From Silvibacterium dinghuense (GTDB taxonomy: Bacteria; Acidobacteriota; Terriglobia; Terriglobales; Acidobacteriaceae), in contig NZ_SDMK01000002.1 in assembly GCF_004123295.1 (NCBI RefSeq), positions 1,074,784 through 1,138,783 of the forward strand: a DNA stretch of 64,000 nucleotides, read 5' to 3'. Each line of letters starts with the position of its first letter. The stretch's first letter is position 1. A program made the translations under genes and the position numbers. The notes under the pieces were generated by a model, which was given only the letters and a program-made list of their open reading frames with translations, did no database searches and was not told the origin of the DNA. Below, piece after piece: positions 17,752 through 26,677 of the stretch.

Positions 17752-18440
17752 CTGGCCCGCTTCCGGGTAATCGTATGAAAACGATAGACCACACCGGCCG
17801 ACGCACCGAAGTGCACAGCCATGCCGCCGGTATTGTCCGAGTGGGTGAAATCGTCCAGCACCGCTTCGGGCTCCAGGCGAATCGCCCAGTGGTTGGTCAC
17901 GGCAAAGTCAGCGGCTCCACCAAACGAGCTGACGAATGCAGGCTCATCCTTGTAAAGCCCTACGAGCTCTGGATCGATGTACTCGCCGGATTTGAGCCTC
18001 AGACTTCCATTGATCTGGTTATAGCCCGCGCCGAAAAAGGCATGCAGCGAGAGATTCAGGTGCTCGTTGCGCGCATAGCGGTATTCAGGACCACCCATGT
18101 ACATGTATTCCGTAACAGGCGGCTTGGTAAAGCCATAAGAGTTCGGATCGGGGTGAGCCGTGCCATAGACGCCGCGGCCGGTCGCTGCAATCGCCCAGTG
18201 CTCATTAAAGAAGCGCGCCGCCTCGCCGTTGAAACCCCACATGGTTGACGTGTGGCCATCTCCCGGGCCCGCCTGAAAAGGCTTATAGGCAATACCGCCA
18301 TACACCTCCCAACGATGGTTGGAGAGTGGATTCTTGATGGGAGAGGTGGGGGTGTAATCGGGAAGGGGTTCTTCCGCGCGGAGAGCGGGAACAAGCGTAA
18401 GTACCGTACCAAGAACAGAAAACAGAACGAACCTTTTCAC
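17745..18440 (-). CDS. Outer-membrane beta-barrel protein (OmpA/OmpX-like size)
   Basis: About 231 residues from GTG 18440, preceded by GAGG at suitable spacing; an upstream ATG at 18470 would add ten residues before the signal peptide. The signal peptide FVLFSVLGTVLTLVPALRAEE is followed by alternating polar/aromatic strands (RWEVYGGIAYKPF, HWAIAATGRGVYG, NLSLHAFFGAGYNQ, HWAIRLEPEAVL, VHFGASAGVVYRF), consistent with an eight-stranded barrel. Function not assigned; such proteins often support adhesion or envelope stability. Confidence 0.75.
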   Translation of the reverse strand: MKRFVLFSVLGTVLTLVPALRAEEPLPDYTPTSPIKNPLSNHRWEVYGGIAYKPFQAGPGDGHTSTMWGFNGEAARFFNEHWAIAATGRGVYGTAHPDPNSYGFTKPPVTEYMYMGGPEYRYARNEHLNLSLHAFFGAGYNQINGSLRLKSGEYIDPELVGLYKDEPAFVSSFGGAADFAVTNHWAIRLEPEAVLDDFTHSDNTGGMAVHFGASAGVVYRFHTITRKRASY

Positions 18441-18629
18441 TTCAAGACCTCGCAAGGCCCAGCCGCACAACTTGACAGCGGTCGGCTACAACAAATTATT
18501 TACATCCTCGCTCACGGTACTTGAAACCGCTTCCCCACGCGTCCCCCGTTGGTATGCGCGTAACAGAGTAGTTAGTCATCAAGGTTTATTGAATTGGTAT
18601 TACTTTTCTGGGAGGTGACCCGCAATCAG

Positions 18630-18652
18630 GGACTTACATGAGAAGTAAGTCC
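18630..18652. other. Hairpin downstream of the PBP1B-like gene
   Basis: GGACTTAC (18630-18637) pairs exactly with GTAAGTCC (18645-18652) over a seven-base loop. It lies 13 bases past the minus-strand stop at 18665. There is no T tract, so terminator function is doubtful. The rest of 18441-18629 shows no gene. Confidence 0.4.
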
Positions 18653-18664
18653 GGACCGCAGCCA

Positions 18665-21301
18665 TTACTGAGGTGTAGATGGCTGGGCCGGCTGGTTGCT
18701 CTGATCGTCATTATCCTTTTTCCCTCCGCCAAAGAGGCGGCGGAAGAAACCAGGCTTCTTTTTCGGCTTGTCATCGACAGCAGGAACCGGAGCCTGCGCT
18801 GCCGGCTGAGGCTGCCCGGCAGGAACCGGAGTGGCCGGCTGAGAGGCCACAGGCTGTGCCCCGGGCGTACTGGGAGGCGCAGCCGGTTTCTCTCCAAGAC
18901 CAAAAATGCGCTGGAAGATATTCCGCTGATCGCCGTTTGCGTGGTCGCAGGTGTCTGTCGGCTGGGTGCCATCGAGAAAGTACGCCGTATAGTCCGCTTC
19001 CGAGCAGCTCGCATCGGCGATCAGGTTGGTTGCCTTGTCGAGCGTAACCTGCGTAACCCCTGAAGGCGGAACGAAATCCTTGGTATCGGAGTATTCGGGC
19101 AAAGCGATGGCGCGCTTCATGAAGTCAGCCCAGATAGGGGCTGCAGCATGCGCGCCTTCGATCTTGATATCCGAATAATCATCATTCCCAACCCAAACAA
19201 TGGTGAGCAGATTCGAGGTGAAACCTGCGAACCAGGCGTCATGCGAGGTACCGGTCTTGCCTGCAGCCGGAGCCCGGAAACCCTGTAAGCGGACACCCGC
19301 CGCAGTGCCGTGGTTGATGACGTCTTCCATCAGGGCGGTGGTCAGGAAAGCCGAACGGGGATCGAGGATCGGCTTGGTCGTCGGCGTGTAATCGGCGACC
19401 GGATCACCGTTGGGATTCCGCACTGAAGCGACCATCCAGGGATCGATCTTGACGCCGCCGTTGGCGAAGACCGTGTAGGCACCGGCCATCTCGAGGGGCG
19501 TGGCGTCATAGGCGCCAATCGCCATGGCTGGTGTGCCGCGAGCGGACTTGATGCCGGCATCGCGCGCCAGCGAGGCAACATTGTTGTAGCCCACCATCTC
19601 TGCCAGAGAGATGGTCGCATTATTCAATGAAAACTCGAGTGCCGTGCGTGCCGTCACCTCACCCATGTATTTGCCTTCGAAATCCTTGGGCGTGTAGGTC
19701 TGGTTGCCGGCAAAGGTAAAGGTGGTCTGCTCATCGTTGAGCGTAGTCACCGGCGTGAAGGTTGCACTCACTCCGTCCGAGTTCGTAAGCTGCGCTCCAG
19801 CCAGGCTGGTATTGAAGGCCGCGGCAAAGACAAACGGCTTGAAGATGGAGCCTGTTGGACGATGAGCCACGGCATGGTTGTACTGGCTGGAGCCGTAATT
19901 GCGGCCCCCGACAAGAGCCAAAATCTGGCCGGTGTGAGGATTGAGTGCAATCAACGCCACCTGCGGATAAACGATGGGCGATTCATCCCCCGCCTTGACG
20001 CGGCGCTCATGGAGGCGCTCCACCTGCTCATCGACATTCTTCATCTCCTCGTTCACGGCCTCGGTGGCCGCACGCTGGAGATCGGGATCGAGCGAGGTGT
20101 AAATACGCAATCCCTGCTGGTTGTAATCCGCATCGTTGAGCCGCTGAGAGAGCTGATCGCGGACAAGATCTACAAAATACGGGGCTTCGCCGGCATCCAC
20201 GGCACCAGGAACAAGGTGCAAGGGTGTGGCTTTGGCCTCTTCGGCCTGCGTCTTGGTGATCGCGCCGGTCTCGACCATTGCGTCGAGAACCACATTGCGC
20301 CGGGAGATCGCCCGCTCGGCATGGCGGTAAGGATTGAGGCGGCTCGGACTCTGGATGAGTCCGGCAAGCAGCGCGCACTCGGGGAGTGTCAGCTGGCGGA
20401 CATCCTTGCCGAAGTAAGCCTGCGCGGCTTCGCCAAAACCGTTGATCGAAAAGCTGCCGCGCTGTCCCAGGGGAACCTGGTTGGCGTAGATCTCGAAGAT
20501 CTTCTGCTTTGAGTAATGGTTCTCCAGCTGGAAGGTGATGAGCACCTGGCGGAACTTGCGCGAAAAAGTGCGTTCCGGGGAGAGAAACATAATCTTCGCC
20601 AGCTGCATGGTCAGCGTGGAGGCGCCGCCGGCATAGCGCCGGTCGCCGCGAAGATCGTGCCAGGTCCATCCGAGGATGCTGTAGTAATCGACGCCGCCAT
20701 GCTCGAAGAAGCGGCGGTCCTCGATTGAGGTGACCGCATGCACCAGTGTCTGGGGAAGCTCGTCGTAGGTCACCAGGCGCCGCTTGGCGCGATTCTGGTC
20801 AGAAAGATCTGTTACGAGCAGCGGCTCGAGCTCATAGGCGGCGAGCTGCTGGCCGTTGCTGCCGGTGATCTGGCTGATCGCTCCGCTGTCAAAGGTGACC
20901 GTGGCCGAGTCCGGCGCATGAAACGACTGCGGACCCGGGTGGATGGTGATGCTTTCCGCACCGGCGGTGAAGGTGCCCATCGGCGAGGCCGAGCCTTCGC
21001 CGTCTATCGAATAGCCGGCGCTGCGCAGCTGCTGCTCGATGTACTGCACGGTGTACTTCTGGCCCGGACGCAGTTCGGTGGGCGCAGCATAGATCTTCGC
21101 CGTGTTGGCAAAGAGCGGCTTAGCCAGCCGGTCATCCACAATGTGCTGATATTTATGGTAGTAAAAAGCAAAGACGACGCCGAAGAAGACGATACAAATG
21201 GCGGCGACTGCTCCCACAACAAGAAGAATTCTGCGCGTCAACCAGGACTTCCCTATTCCGGATTGCGCCCCAGGCGCAGCGAATTTGATTTTTACTGCCA
21301 A
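18665..21301 (-). CDS. Class A penicillin-binding protein, PBP1B-like
   Basis: An 878-residue bifunctional peptidoglycan synthase. It has a cytoplasmic tail (1-22), one membrane anchor (about 23-48), and a UB2H-like domain (about 68-125, IYAAPTELRPG and VQYIEQQLRSAGY) that binds LpoB-type activators in PBP1B. The GT51 glycosyltransferase carries SIEDRRFFEHGG (Glu194) and GASTLTMQLAK. The transpeptidase carries SIFK (Ser485-Lys488), SLN (558-560) and KTGTS (682-686). The tail from about 790 is Pro/Ala/Gln-rich and ends with basic PKKKPGFFRRLFGGGKK. Residues 110-155 between UB2H and GT domains contain repeated Ser/Thr strands. Monocistronic, divergent from a histidine kinase. Confidence 0.94.
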   Translation of the reverse strand: MAVKIKFAAPGAQSGIGKSWLTRRILLVVGAVAAICIVFFGVVFAFYYHKYQHIVDDRLAKPLFANTAKIYAAPTELRPGQKYTVQYIEQQLRSAGYSIDGEGSASPMGTFTAGAESITIHPGPQSFHAPDSATVTFDSGAISQITGSNGQQLAAYELEPLLVTDLSDQNRAKRRLVTYDELPQTLVHAVTSIEDRRFFEHGGVDYYSILGWTWHDLRGDRRYAGGASTLTMQLAKIMFLSPERTFSRKFRQVLITFQLENHYSKQKIFEIYANQVPLGQRGSFSINGFGEAAQAYFGKDVRQLTLPECALLAGLIQSPSRLNPYRHAERAISRRNVVLDAMVETGAITKTQAEEAKATPLHLVPGAVDAGEAPYFVDLVRDQLSQRLNDADYNQQGLRIYTSLDPDLQRAATEAVNEEMKNVDEQVERLHERRVKAGDESPIVYPQVALIALNPHTGQILALVGGRNYGSSQYNHAVAHRPTGSIFKPFVFAAAFNTSLAGAQLTNSDGVSATFTPVTTLNDEQTTFTFAGNQTYTPKDFEGKYMGEVTARTALEFSLNNATISLAEMVGYNNVASLARDAGIKSARGTPAMAIGAYDATPLEMAGAYTVFANGGVKIDPWMVASVRNPNGDPVADYTPTTKPILDPRSAFLTTALMEDVINHGTAAGVRLQGFRAPAAGKTGTSHDAWFAGFTSNLLTIVWVGNDDYSDIKIEGAHAAAPIWADFMKRAIALPEYSDTKDFVPPSGVTQVTLDKATNLIADASCSEADYTAYFLDGTQPTDTCDHANGDQRNIFQRIFGLGEKPAAPPSTPGAQPVASQPATPVPAGQPQPAAQAPVPAVDDKPKKKPGFFRRLFGGGKKDNDDQSNQPAQPSTPQ

Positions 21302-21818
21302 GCGATGTTCTCTCTCTGCATTCTATCGATTCCCACCGGCTTCGTGGACAGAAGGGGAAATGTACCCGGATTCGGACCGCTTTGGGCCGAGATTTCCATG
21401 CCTGCACCTGGAATCTCTGACGGTTCGGATGCAAAAAAGAGAGGATACGTGCGCGCTCAGCAAAAGGTTCGCGCAAGGGTGTGCTCACTTCTGCAACGGC
21501 AGCGGTTGGGTTTTACCCTTCGGGCACCGTGAAAGATTACGAAGACTCCAGCAGCCATGCAGGCAACGATGCGCACGAGAAAACTCGCCCGTGGAGCGCT
21601 AAAGCAAGCGCTCACTAGCGAAAATCTCTGCTCCTCTCGAAGTACTCCGGGGATGTTACATCTGCCTGTAAGTTCATCCCATTATGGGATATATCTGCGG
21701 AATGTATCTGAGGATAGAAGGGCGGATAAAAGATCGGGCACTCTGGTGTACTCTGTTCTCGCAGGCAGCGCTCGGAAGCTTCGATCCCACGTCCTTATCA
21801 GAGATAGCCCCGGGCCTG
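21302..21818. other. Long divergent intergenic region
   Basis: About 517 bases between the PBP gene and the ethylene-receptor-like kinase. The kinase frame is open back to ATG 21684, but the extra 45 residues do not look like protein of that family. I see no RNA gene, riboswitch or convincing small gene; it presumably holds both divergent promoters. Confidence 0.4.
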
Positions 21819-23129
21819 GTGAACATATTGAAGAAATTTCTTGCCGCTGTCTTGGCCGGTCTTTGTGCAGCCGCGATCGTCATCCGCTCCGGAGCGGTTC
21901 CCGCGCTCTTTTCTGCACGCTATGTTCCACACCGGTTCTGCTACCTGGCCAGCCCCGGCCTGGTATGGACCAATACGATAAGCGACGGCCTTATCGGCGC
22001 CTCATACGCCATTATTTTTGCTGGACTGTTCTGGGTCGCCTTTCGGCTCAGGCAGGTTACGGCCATCCGTAGCTACCTCTGGATCTTCTTCTCCTTCGGC
22101 ACTTTCATCGTCGCCTGCGGAGCGACCCACATCATGGAGATCGTGACCGTCTGGGTGCCGGTATATCCGCTCTCCGCCACGGTAAAAGTCATCTGTGCGG
22201 TGGCTTCGGTGCCCACAGCGATTCTCTTTACGATCACGGCTCCACGGCTCGCAGAGAGTATTCGCCAATTCCTGAAAGTACTCCTGACGACACAACGAGA
22301 GCGGGAACAGGCTCTGACCACCCTGGTGGCTTCAGAAAAACTTGCCGTGGCCGGACGCCTGACCGCCGCAATCAGCCATGAGATCCGTAACCCGCTAGAG
22401 ACAGCGGCCAACCTCAACTACCTGGCGGCAACCGACCCGCGTTTGCCGGCCGATTTGGCGGCGATATTGCAGACAGCGCGCGCAGAACTGGAACGGGCAA
22501 ATGGCATTGCCGGAAACATGCTGTCGCTCTTTCGTCCCGACCCCTCTCCCAACCCCAGCGATGTTTACCTCGAAGAACTGGCCAGCACCGTATTGGAGCT
22601 ACAGCGAACCGATCTGGCGATGCGAGGGATTCAGTTGCATACGCGGCTACGCCGCGGCATGCCGATCCAAGGCTATGCAGCCGATATACGCCAAATCCTG
22701 ATCAATCTGGTGCAAAATGCAGCCGCAGCTCTCGGTCATGGTGGGACCGTATACGTGCGGACGCAGCCACGCCATCTTCATATGTCGGGAGATACGTCCA
22801 GGAGCACACGCACCGGAAGCAGCCGCAGTATGGCTGGATATTCGATTACCATCGCCGACACCGGTCCCGGCATTGCTCCGTCTCACCGTTCACGGCTCTT
22901 CACGCTGTTTTTCACAACAAAGGGCCCGGAAGGTACGGGAGTGGGATTATGGCTGGTTCGCTCGATGGTCGAGCGGCATGGGGGATGCATCCTGGTCCGC
23001 TCGCGCACCGCGGGAGAGTCTCACCTGCATGGAACAGTCTTCAATATCTGGATTCCCTTCTCCCCGGTCGAGCGGGAGACGCTCGCCAAGCCTGAGCCCA
23101 TGATTGCCGAGGCGGTCAGAGCTTCGTAA
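21819..23129 (+). CDS. Histidine kinase with ethylene-receptor-like membrane domain
   Basis: About 436 residues from GTG 21819 (TTG 21828 is also possible). An N-terminal helix is followed by three helices matching the plant ETR1 sensor domain: [45 protein letters not shown]. The ETR1 ethylene/copper residues are conserved in register: Asp56, Tyr63 seven residues later, Cys100 and His104 (C-G-A-T-H). The kinase core follows: H-box [10 protein letters not shown] (His187), N-box [14 protein letters not shown] and GTGVGL. There is no receiver or GAF domain, and no regulator gene is adjacent. I infer ethylene or another small olefin as signal, probably with Cu(I); function untested. Confidence 0.85.
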   Translation: MNILKKFLAAVLAGLCAAAIVIRSGAVPALFSARYVPHRFCYLASPGLVWTNTISDGLIGASYAIIFAGLFWVAFRLRQVTAIRSYLWIFFSFGTFIVACGATHIMEIVTVWVPVYPLSATVKVICAVASVPTAILFTITAPRLAESIRQFLKVLLTTQREREQALTTLVASEKLAVAGRLTAAISHEIRNPLETAANLNYLAATDPRLPADLAAILQTARAELERANGIAGNMLSLFRPDPSPNPSDVYLEELASTVLELQRTDLAMRGIQLHTRLRRGMPIQGYAADIRQILINLVQNAAAALGHGGTVYVRTQPRHLHMSGDTSRSTRTGSSRSMAGYSITIADTGPGIAPSHRSRLFTLFFTTKGPEGTGVGLWLVRSMVERHGGCILVRSRTAGESHLHGTVFNIWIPFSPVERETLAKPEPMIAEAVRAS

Positions 23130-23250
23130 GGGCTCCGCACTGCCCGCGATCCAGCCGGGCAGCTACAATAAAGGCTCCAACCAGACTCTACGATTCGTTT
23201 TGCTGCGAGAGGATTTTCCTCGCAGCGGCGGGAAAGATAGCTGTTCGTTC

Positions 23251-25002
23251 ATGCATCGCTGGTCCAAGCTTTTTGTACCGACTCTTCGTGAGGCTCCGGC
23301 GGACGCCGAAGTCGCCAGCCATAAGTTTCTGCTGCGTGCCGGCTATGTGCGGCAGCTGGGCGCGGGCATCTACTCCTACCTGTTCTTCGGGAACCGGTCG
23401 ATCCAGAAGATCATCGGGATCGTGCGGGAGGAGATGAACGCCATCGGGCAGGAGTTCCTGCTCCCCGGCATCATGCCCTCGGACGTGTGGGAGCAGAGCG
23501 GGCGCTGGACAACGATGGGGCAGAATATGTTTCGCCTGCAGGACCGCAAGGGTGCATGGCTCTGCCTGGGCATGACGCATGAAGAGGTGATGACGGACAT
23601 CGCCCGCAAAGAGCTGCGCAGCTACAAGCAGCTGCCCCAGATCTGGTACCAGATTCAGACCAAGTTCCGTGACGAGCCCAGGCCAAAGTCAGGCCTTTTG
23701 CGCGTGCGCCAGTTCATTATGAAGGACAGCTACTCCTTCGACATCGACGCAGCCGGGCTCGACAAGAGCTTCGATTTGCATGATGCGGTGTATCGCAAGA
23801 TCTTCTCGCGCTGTGGACTGTCTTTCGTCGCGGTCGAGGCGGACTCGGGCGCAATGGGCGGCTCGCAGTCGCAGGAGTTCATGGTCTACACCGATGCCGG
23901 TGAGGACCTGATCGCCAGCTGCCCGAACTGCCACTACGCGGCCAACATGGAGAAGGCAACCTCGAAACTGGGCGCTGTGACCGAGATGGAGCCGACCGGG
24001 GACGGCACGCCTGAGCTGGTGCACACGCCGGGCAAGGCTGCTATTGCTGACGTTGCCGAGTTCTTCCAGATCGATCCAGCCTCGGACATCAAGACAGTCG
24101 CCTACATGGCCGAGATTCGCGAGGGCAAGGAGACAAAGTGGGTACCGCTCGTGGCCTTCCTGCGCGGCGATCACTTCGTCAACGAAACCAAGCTAACCGG
24201 CGTCGCCGGGGCCAGCGAGCTGCGTACCATGAACGCCGAGGAACTGGAGACATACTTCTCCGGGCCCGCGGGTTATCTTGGACCGATTGGGCTGAAGGTC
24301 GCGAAGACCCTGCATGATGGCGGCGTGAACGTGATCGTCGATCTCGGCCTCGAGAACCGCAAGAACCTGGTCGGTGGCGCGAACAAGCTCGACTATCACT
24401 TCCGCAATATCACGCCGGGGCGCGACTTCACATGGACCGTGCTTGCCGACATTCGCAACGTGGCCGAGGGCGAAGGCTGCCCGCAATGCGGCACGCCGCT
24501 CAAGGTCGCGAAGGCGGTCGAGATCGGACACATCTTCAAGCTCGGCTACAAGTACTCCGAGAGCATGGGCGCGCGCGTGCTCGACCCGAACGGCAAGGAA
24601 GTCACGCCGATCATGGGCAGCTACGGCATCGGCATCGAGCGCATCCTCACCTCGTCGATTGAACAGAACAACGATGAGAACGGCTTCTGGCTGCCGCCGT
24701 CCATCGCCCCGTTCGAGGTGGTGGTGACGGTGACCAACATCAAGGACGAAGCGGTGATGGATGCCGGCACCAAGATCGCTGCGGAGCTTGAGGCCGCGGG
24801 CTTCGACGTGCTGCTCGACGATCGCGATGAACGCGCTGGCGTGAAATTCAAGGACGCTGACCTGGTCGGTATCCCCTATCGCGTGACTGTTGGCAAGAAG
24901 ATTGCCGAGGGCACGGTGGAACTGGTGACGCGCGCAAAGGCTACCAGCGAGGAAGTGGCTGTCGCCGATGTAGTAGCGACACTCAAGACGCTGATTTCGT
25001 AA
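23251..25002 (+). CDS. proS: Prolyl-tRNA synthetase (bacterial type)
   Basis: A 583-residue class II synthetase charging tRNA-Pro. I start at ATG 23251 ([19 protein letters not shown]), the usual bacterial N-terminus; the frame is open to 23104 but those codons overlap the kinase gene. Motif 1 region [21 protein letters not shown], motif 2 [21 protein letters not shown], an inserted YbaK-like editing domain (about 225-400), the motif 3 [10 protein letters not shown], and the C-terminal anticodon domain are all present. Full length. Followed by a very strong terminator. Confidence 0.97.
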   Translation: MHRWSKLFVPTLREAPADAEVASHKFLLRAGYVRQLGAGIYSYLFFGNRSIQKIIGIVREEMNAIGQEFLLPGIMPSDVWEQSGRWTTMGQNMFRLQDRKGAWLCLGMTHEEVMTDIARKELRSYKQLPQIWYQIQTKFRDEPRPKSGLLRVRQFIMKDSYSFDIDAAGLDKSFDLHDAVYRKIFSRCGLSFVAVEADSGAMGGSQSQEFMVYTDAGEDLIASCPNCHYAANMEKATSKLGAVTEMEPTGDGTPELVHTPGKAAIADVAEFFQIDPASDIKTVAYMAEIREGKETKWVPLVAFLRGDHFVNETKLTGVAGASELRTMNAEELETYFSGPAGYLGPIGLKVAKTLHDGGVNVIVDLGLENRKNLVGGANKLDYHFRNITPGRDFTWTVLADIRNVAEGEGCPQCGTPLKVAKAVEIGHIFKLGYKYSESMGARVLDPNGKEVTPIMGSYGIGIERILTSSIEQNNDENGFWLPPSIAPFEVVVTVTNIKDEAVMDAGTKIAAELEAAGFDVLLDDRDERAGVKFKDADLVGIPYRVTVGKKIAEGTVELVTRAKATSEEVAVADVVATLKTLIS

Positions 25003-25024
25003 CCGCCACGATTTCTTATTTTCA

Positions 25025-25072
25025 TAAAAGCACGAAGGGCGCCGCAGATTTGCGGCGCCCTTCGTGCTTTTA
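25025..25072. terminator. Strong bidirectional terminator after proS
   Basis: A perfect 22-bp stem with a four-base GATT loop (25047-25050). The stem starts with AAAAGCACGAAGGGCG and ends in TTTTA, giving U tails in both directions between convergent proS and the efflux OMF gene. Confidence 0.92.
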
Positions 25073-25084
25073 TTGCTGCTGCGG

Positions 25085-26677
25085 CTACTTTTCGCGTACG
25101 TAATCGGTCTTGGCAGGCTTCGCACTGAGCTGGTTCGGCGTGGGAAGCTGCGATACATCCCAACCACCGCCGAGAGCCTGAATCAGCTCGATCGAAGCGA
25201 CCGATTCATCGACCTGGAGCGTTGCCAGTGTCTGCTGATCGGAGAGCAGCGTGGTCTGGGCTGTGGTCACGTCGATATAGGGATCAAGGCCGTTCTGGTA
25301 ACGGCTCAGTTCGAGATCGAGATACTTCTGCTCGGCATCGACGGCTTCTTGCTGACGAATAACCTGCTGCGACAGAATACGGGTCGCGGCGAGATAATCC
25401 TCCACCTGCTGGAAGGCGGTAAGCACCGTCTGCCGATAGGTGGCGACGTCACCGTTATAGATCGCGGTATATTGCTGGAGCGCGGCGCGATACTCTCCGC
25501 CGTTGAACAGAGTCTCGGAGAGCGACGGCCCAATCGACCAGAAGCGGCTCGGCCAATCGAACCAGTGCTGGAACTGCGAGGCTTCGAAACCGCCTTCCGC
25601 CGAGAGTGTCACATCCGGGAAAAATGCCCCGTAGCCAATGCCGATTGTGGCATTCGCTTCGGCCAGCGTGCGCTCCGCAGCAGCGATGTCAGGACGCCGC
25701 TGAAGGAGCTGCGAGGGCAGACCGATCGGAATCGGCGGAGGCGCAGCCAGCAGCCCCTTTACCGGCATGGCAAAGTCCGTAGCCGGTTTGCCGATGAGCA
25801 TCGCGATCGCGTGCTCGTACTGCGCGCGCGCCACACCGAGGTTCAACTGGGAAGACTGCGCTGCCTTGAGCGTAGCCTCGGCGGTGACCACAGTCGAATA
25901 ATCGTCGATCCCAGTCTCGTAGAGATGGCGGGTCAGATCGAGCGCCTTCTGATCCGCGACGACGGTATCATCCAGCACCTTCTGCAGCGCATCCTGTCCG
26001 CGCAGCTCGAAGTAGTACTCAGCGAGGCTGGCCTCTTCGACGAGCTTTTCATTTTCGAGATCGGCCGCCGAAACCTGCGCGGCATATTGCTCCTCGCGTA
26101 CCTGGCTGCGAATCTTGCCAAAGAAGTCGGGGGTCCAGGAGACATCGAGCGGCATGGCCCAGGTAGAAGAGGTGCTGCCCGCATTCGCAGTGGACGACTT
26201 GCCGAGGTTTCCTGAGCTCTTGGCACGGCTCCACGAAGGGCCAACAGTGACAGTCGGCCAGTATTGAGCCTTGGTCTCGCGGATCAGCGCCCGCGCTGCC
26301 ATCAGGTTCTCAAAATACTCTTTGATCGTCTGATTATTGATATTCAGCTGCTCTTCGAGCGCATTTAACTCGGGCTGCTGATAGATCTCCCACCATTTGC
26401 CCTTCAGCATGGCGTCTTCCGGGCGAGCCACCTTCCAGCCGTCCGCATCCTGGAAGTTTGCCGACGACTCCTTGTAGGCCGGCGCGGTAGCGGCAGGCGC
26501 GGTGGGACGCTGGTACTTCGGACCGGGCATACAACCGGAGAGCAGGAGCGAAAGTGTGGCGGCAACAGCCGCTGTCGTTCGGGCAGCCGGGCGACAAACC
26601 CGGGCTAGGCCCGCCAACAGGGAGCCGGCGGCATCATTGCGATTCATGCTGGGTCTCATTTTGCGGGGCGATGTCAT
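25085..26677 (-). CDS. Efflux outer-membrane lipoprotein (OprM/NodT family)
   Basis: A 530-residue TolC-like trimeric channel. The signal peptide ends in a lipobox LLSGC (Cys49), so it is anchored by a lipid. Two OEP repeats follow, with typical NWWEIYQQPEL-like and LASARAYEH-type helices (KWWEIYQQPELNALEE; ARAQYEHAIAMLIGKP; LPSQLLQRRPDIAAAERTLAEANA). The ATG overlaps the stop of the upstream RND gene by four bases, so I keep this start despite later Met codons at 7 and 11. It is the last gene of the efflux operon and gives the pump its exit duct. Confidence 0.95.
   Translation of the reverse strand: MTSPRKMRPSMNRNDAAGSLLAGLARVCRPAARTTAAVAATLSLLLSGCMPGPKYQRPTAPAATAPAYKESSANFQDADGWKVARPEDAMLKGKWWEIYQQPELNALEEQLNINNQTIKEYFENLMAARALIRETKAQYWPTVTVGPSWSRAKSSGNLGKSSTANAGSTSSTWAMPLDVSWTPDFFGKIRSQVREEQYAAQVSAADLENEKLVEEASLAEYYFELRGQDALQKVLDDTVVADQKALDLTRHLYETGIDDYSTVVTAEATLKAAQSSQLNLGVARAQYEHAIAMLIGKPATDFAMPVKGLLAAPPPIPIGLPSQLLQRRPDIAAAERTLAEANATIGIGYGAFFPDVTLSAEGGFEASQFQHWFDWPSRFWSIGPSLSETLFNGGEYRAALQQYTAIYNGDVATYRQTVLTAFQQVEDYLAATRILSQQVIRQQEAVDAEQKYLDLELSRYQNGLDPYIDVTTAQTTLLSDQQTLATLQVDESVASIELIQALGGGWDVSQLPTPNQLSAKPAKTDYVREK

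Noticed and set aside
21302-21818. Riboswitch (c-di-GMP-I) upstream of the histidine kinase
   Set aside because: I looked for the conserved GEMM core and receptor-tetraloop elements and found none.
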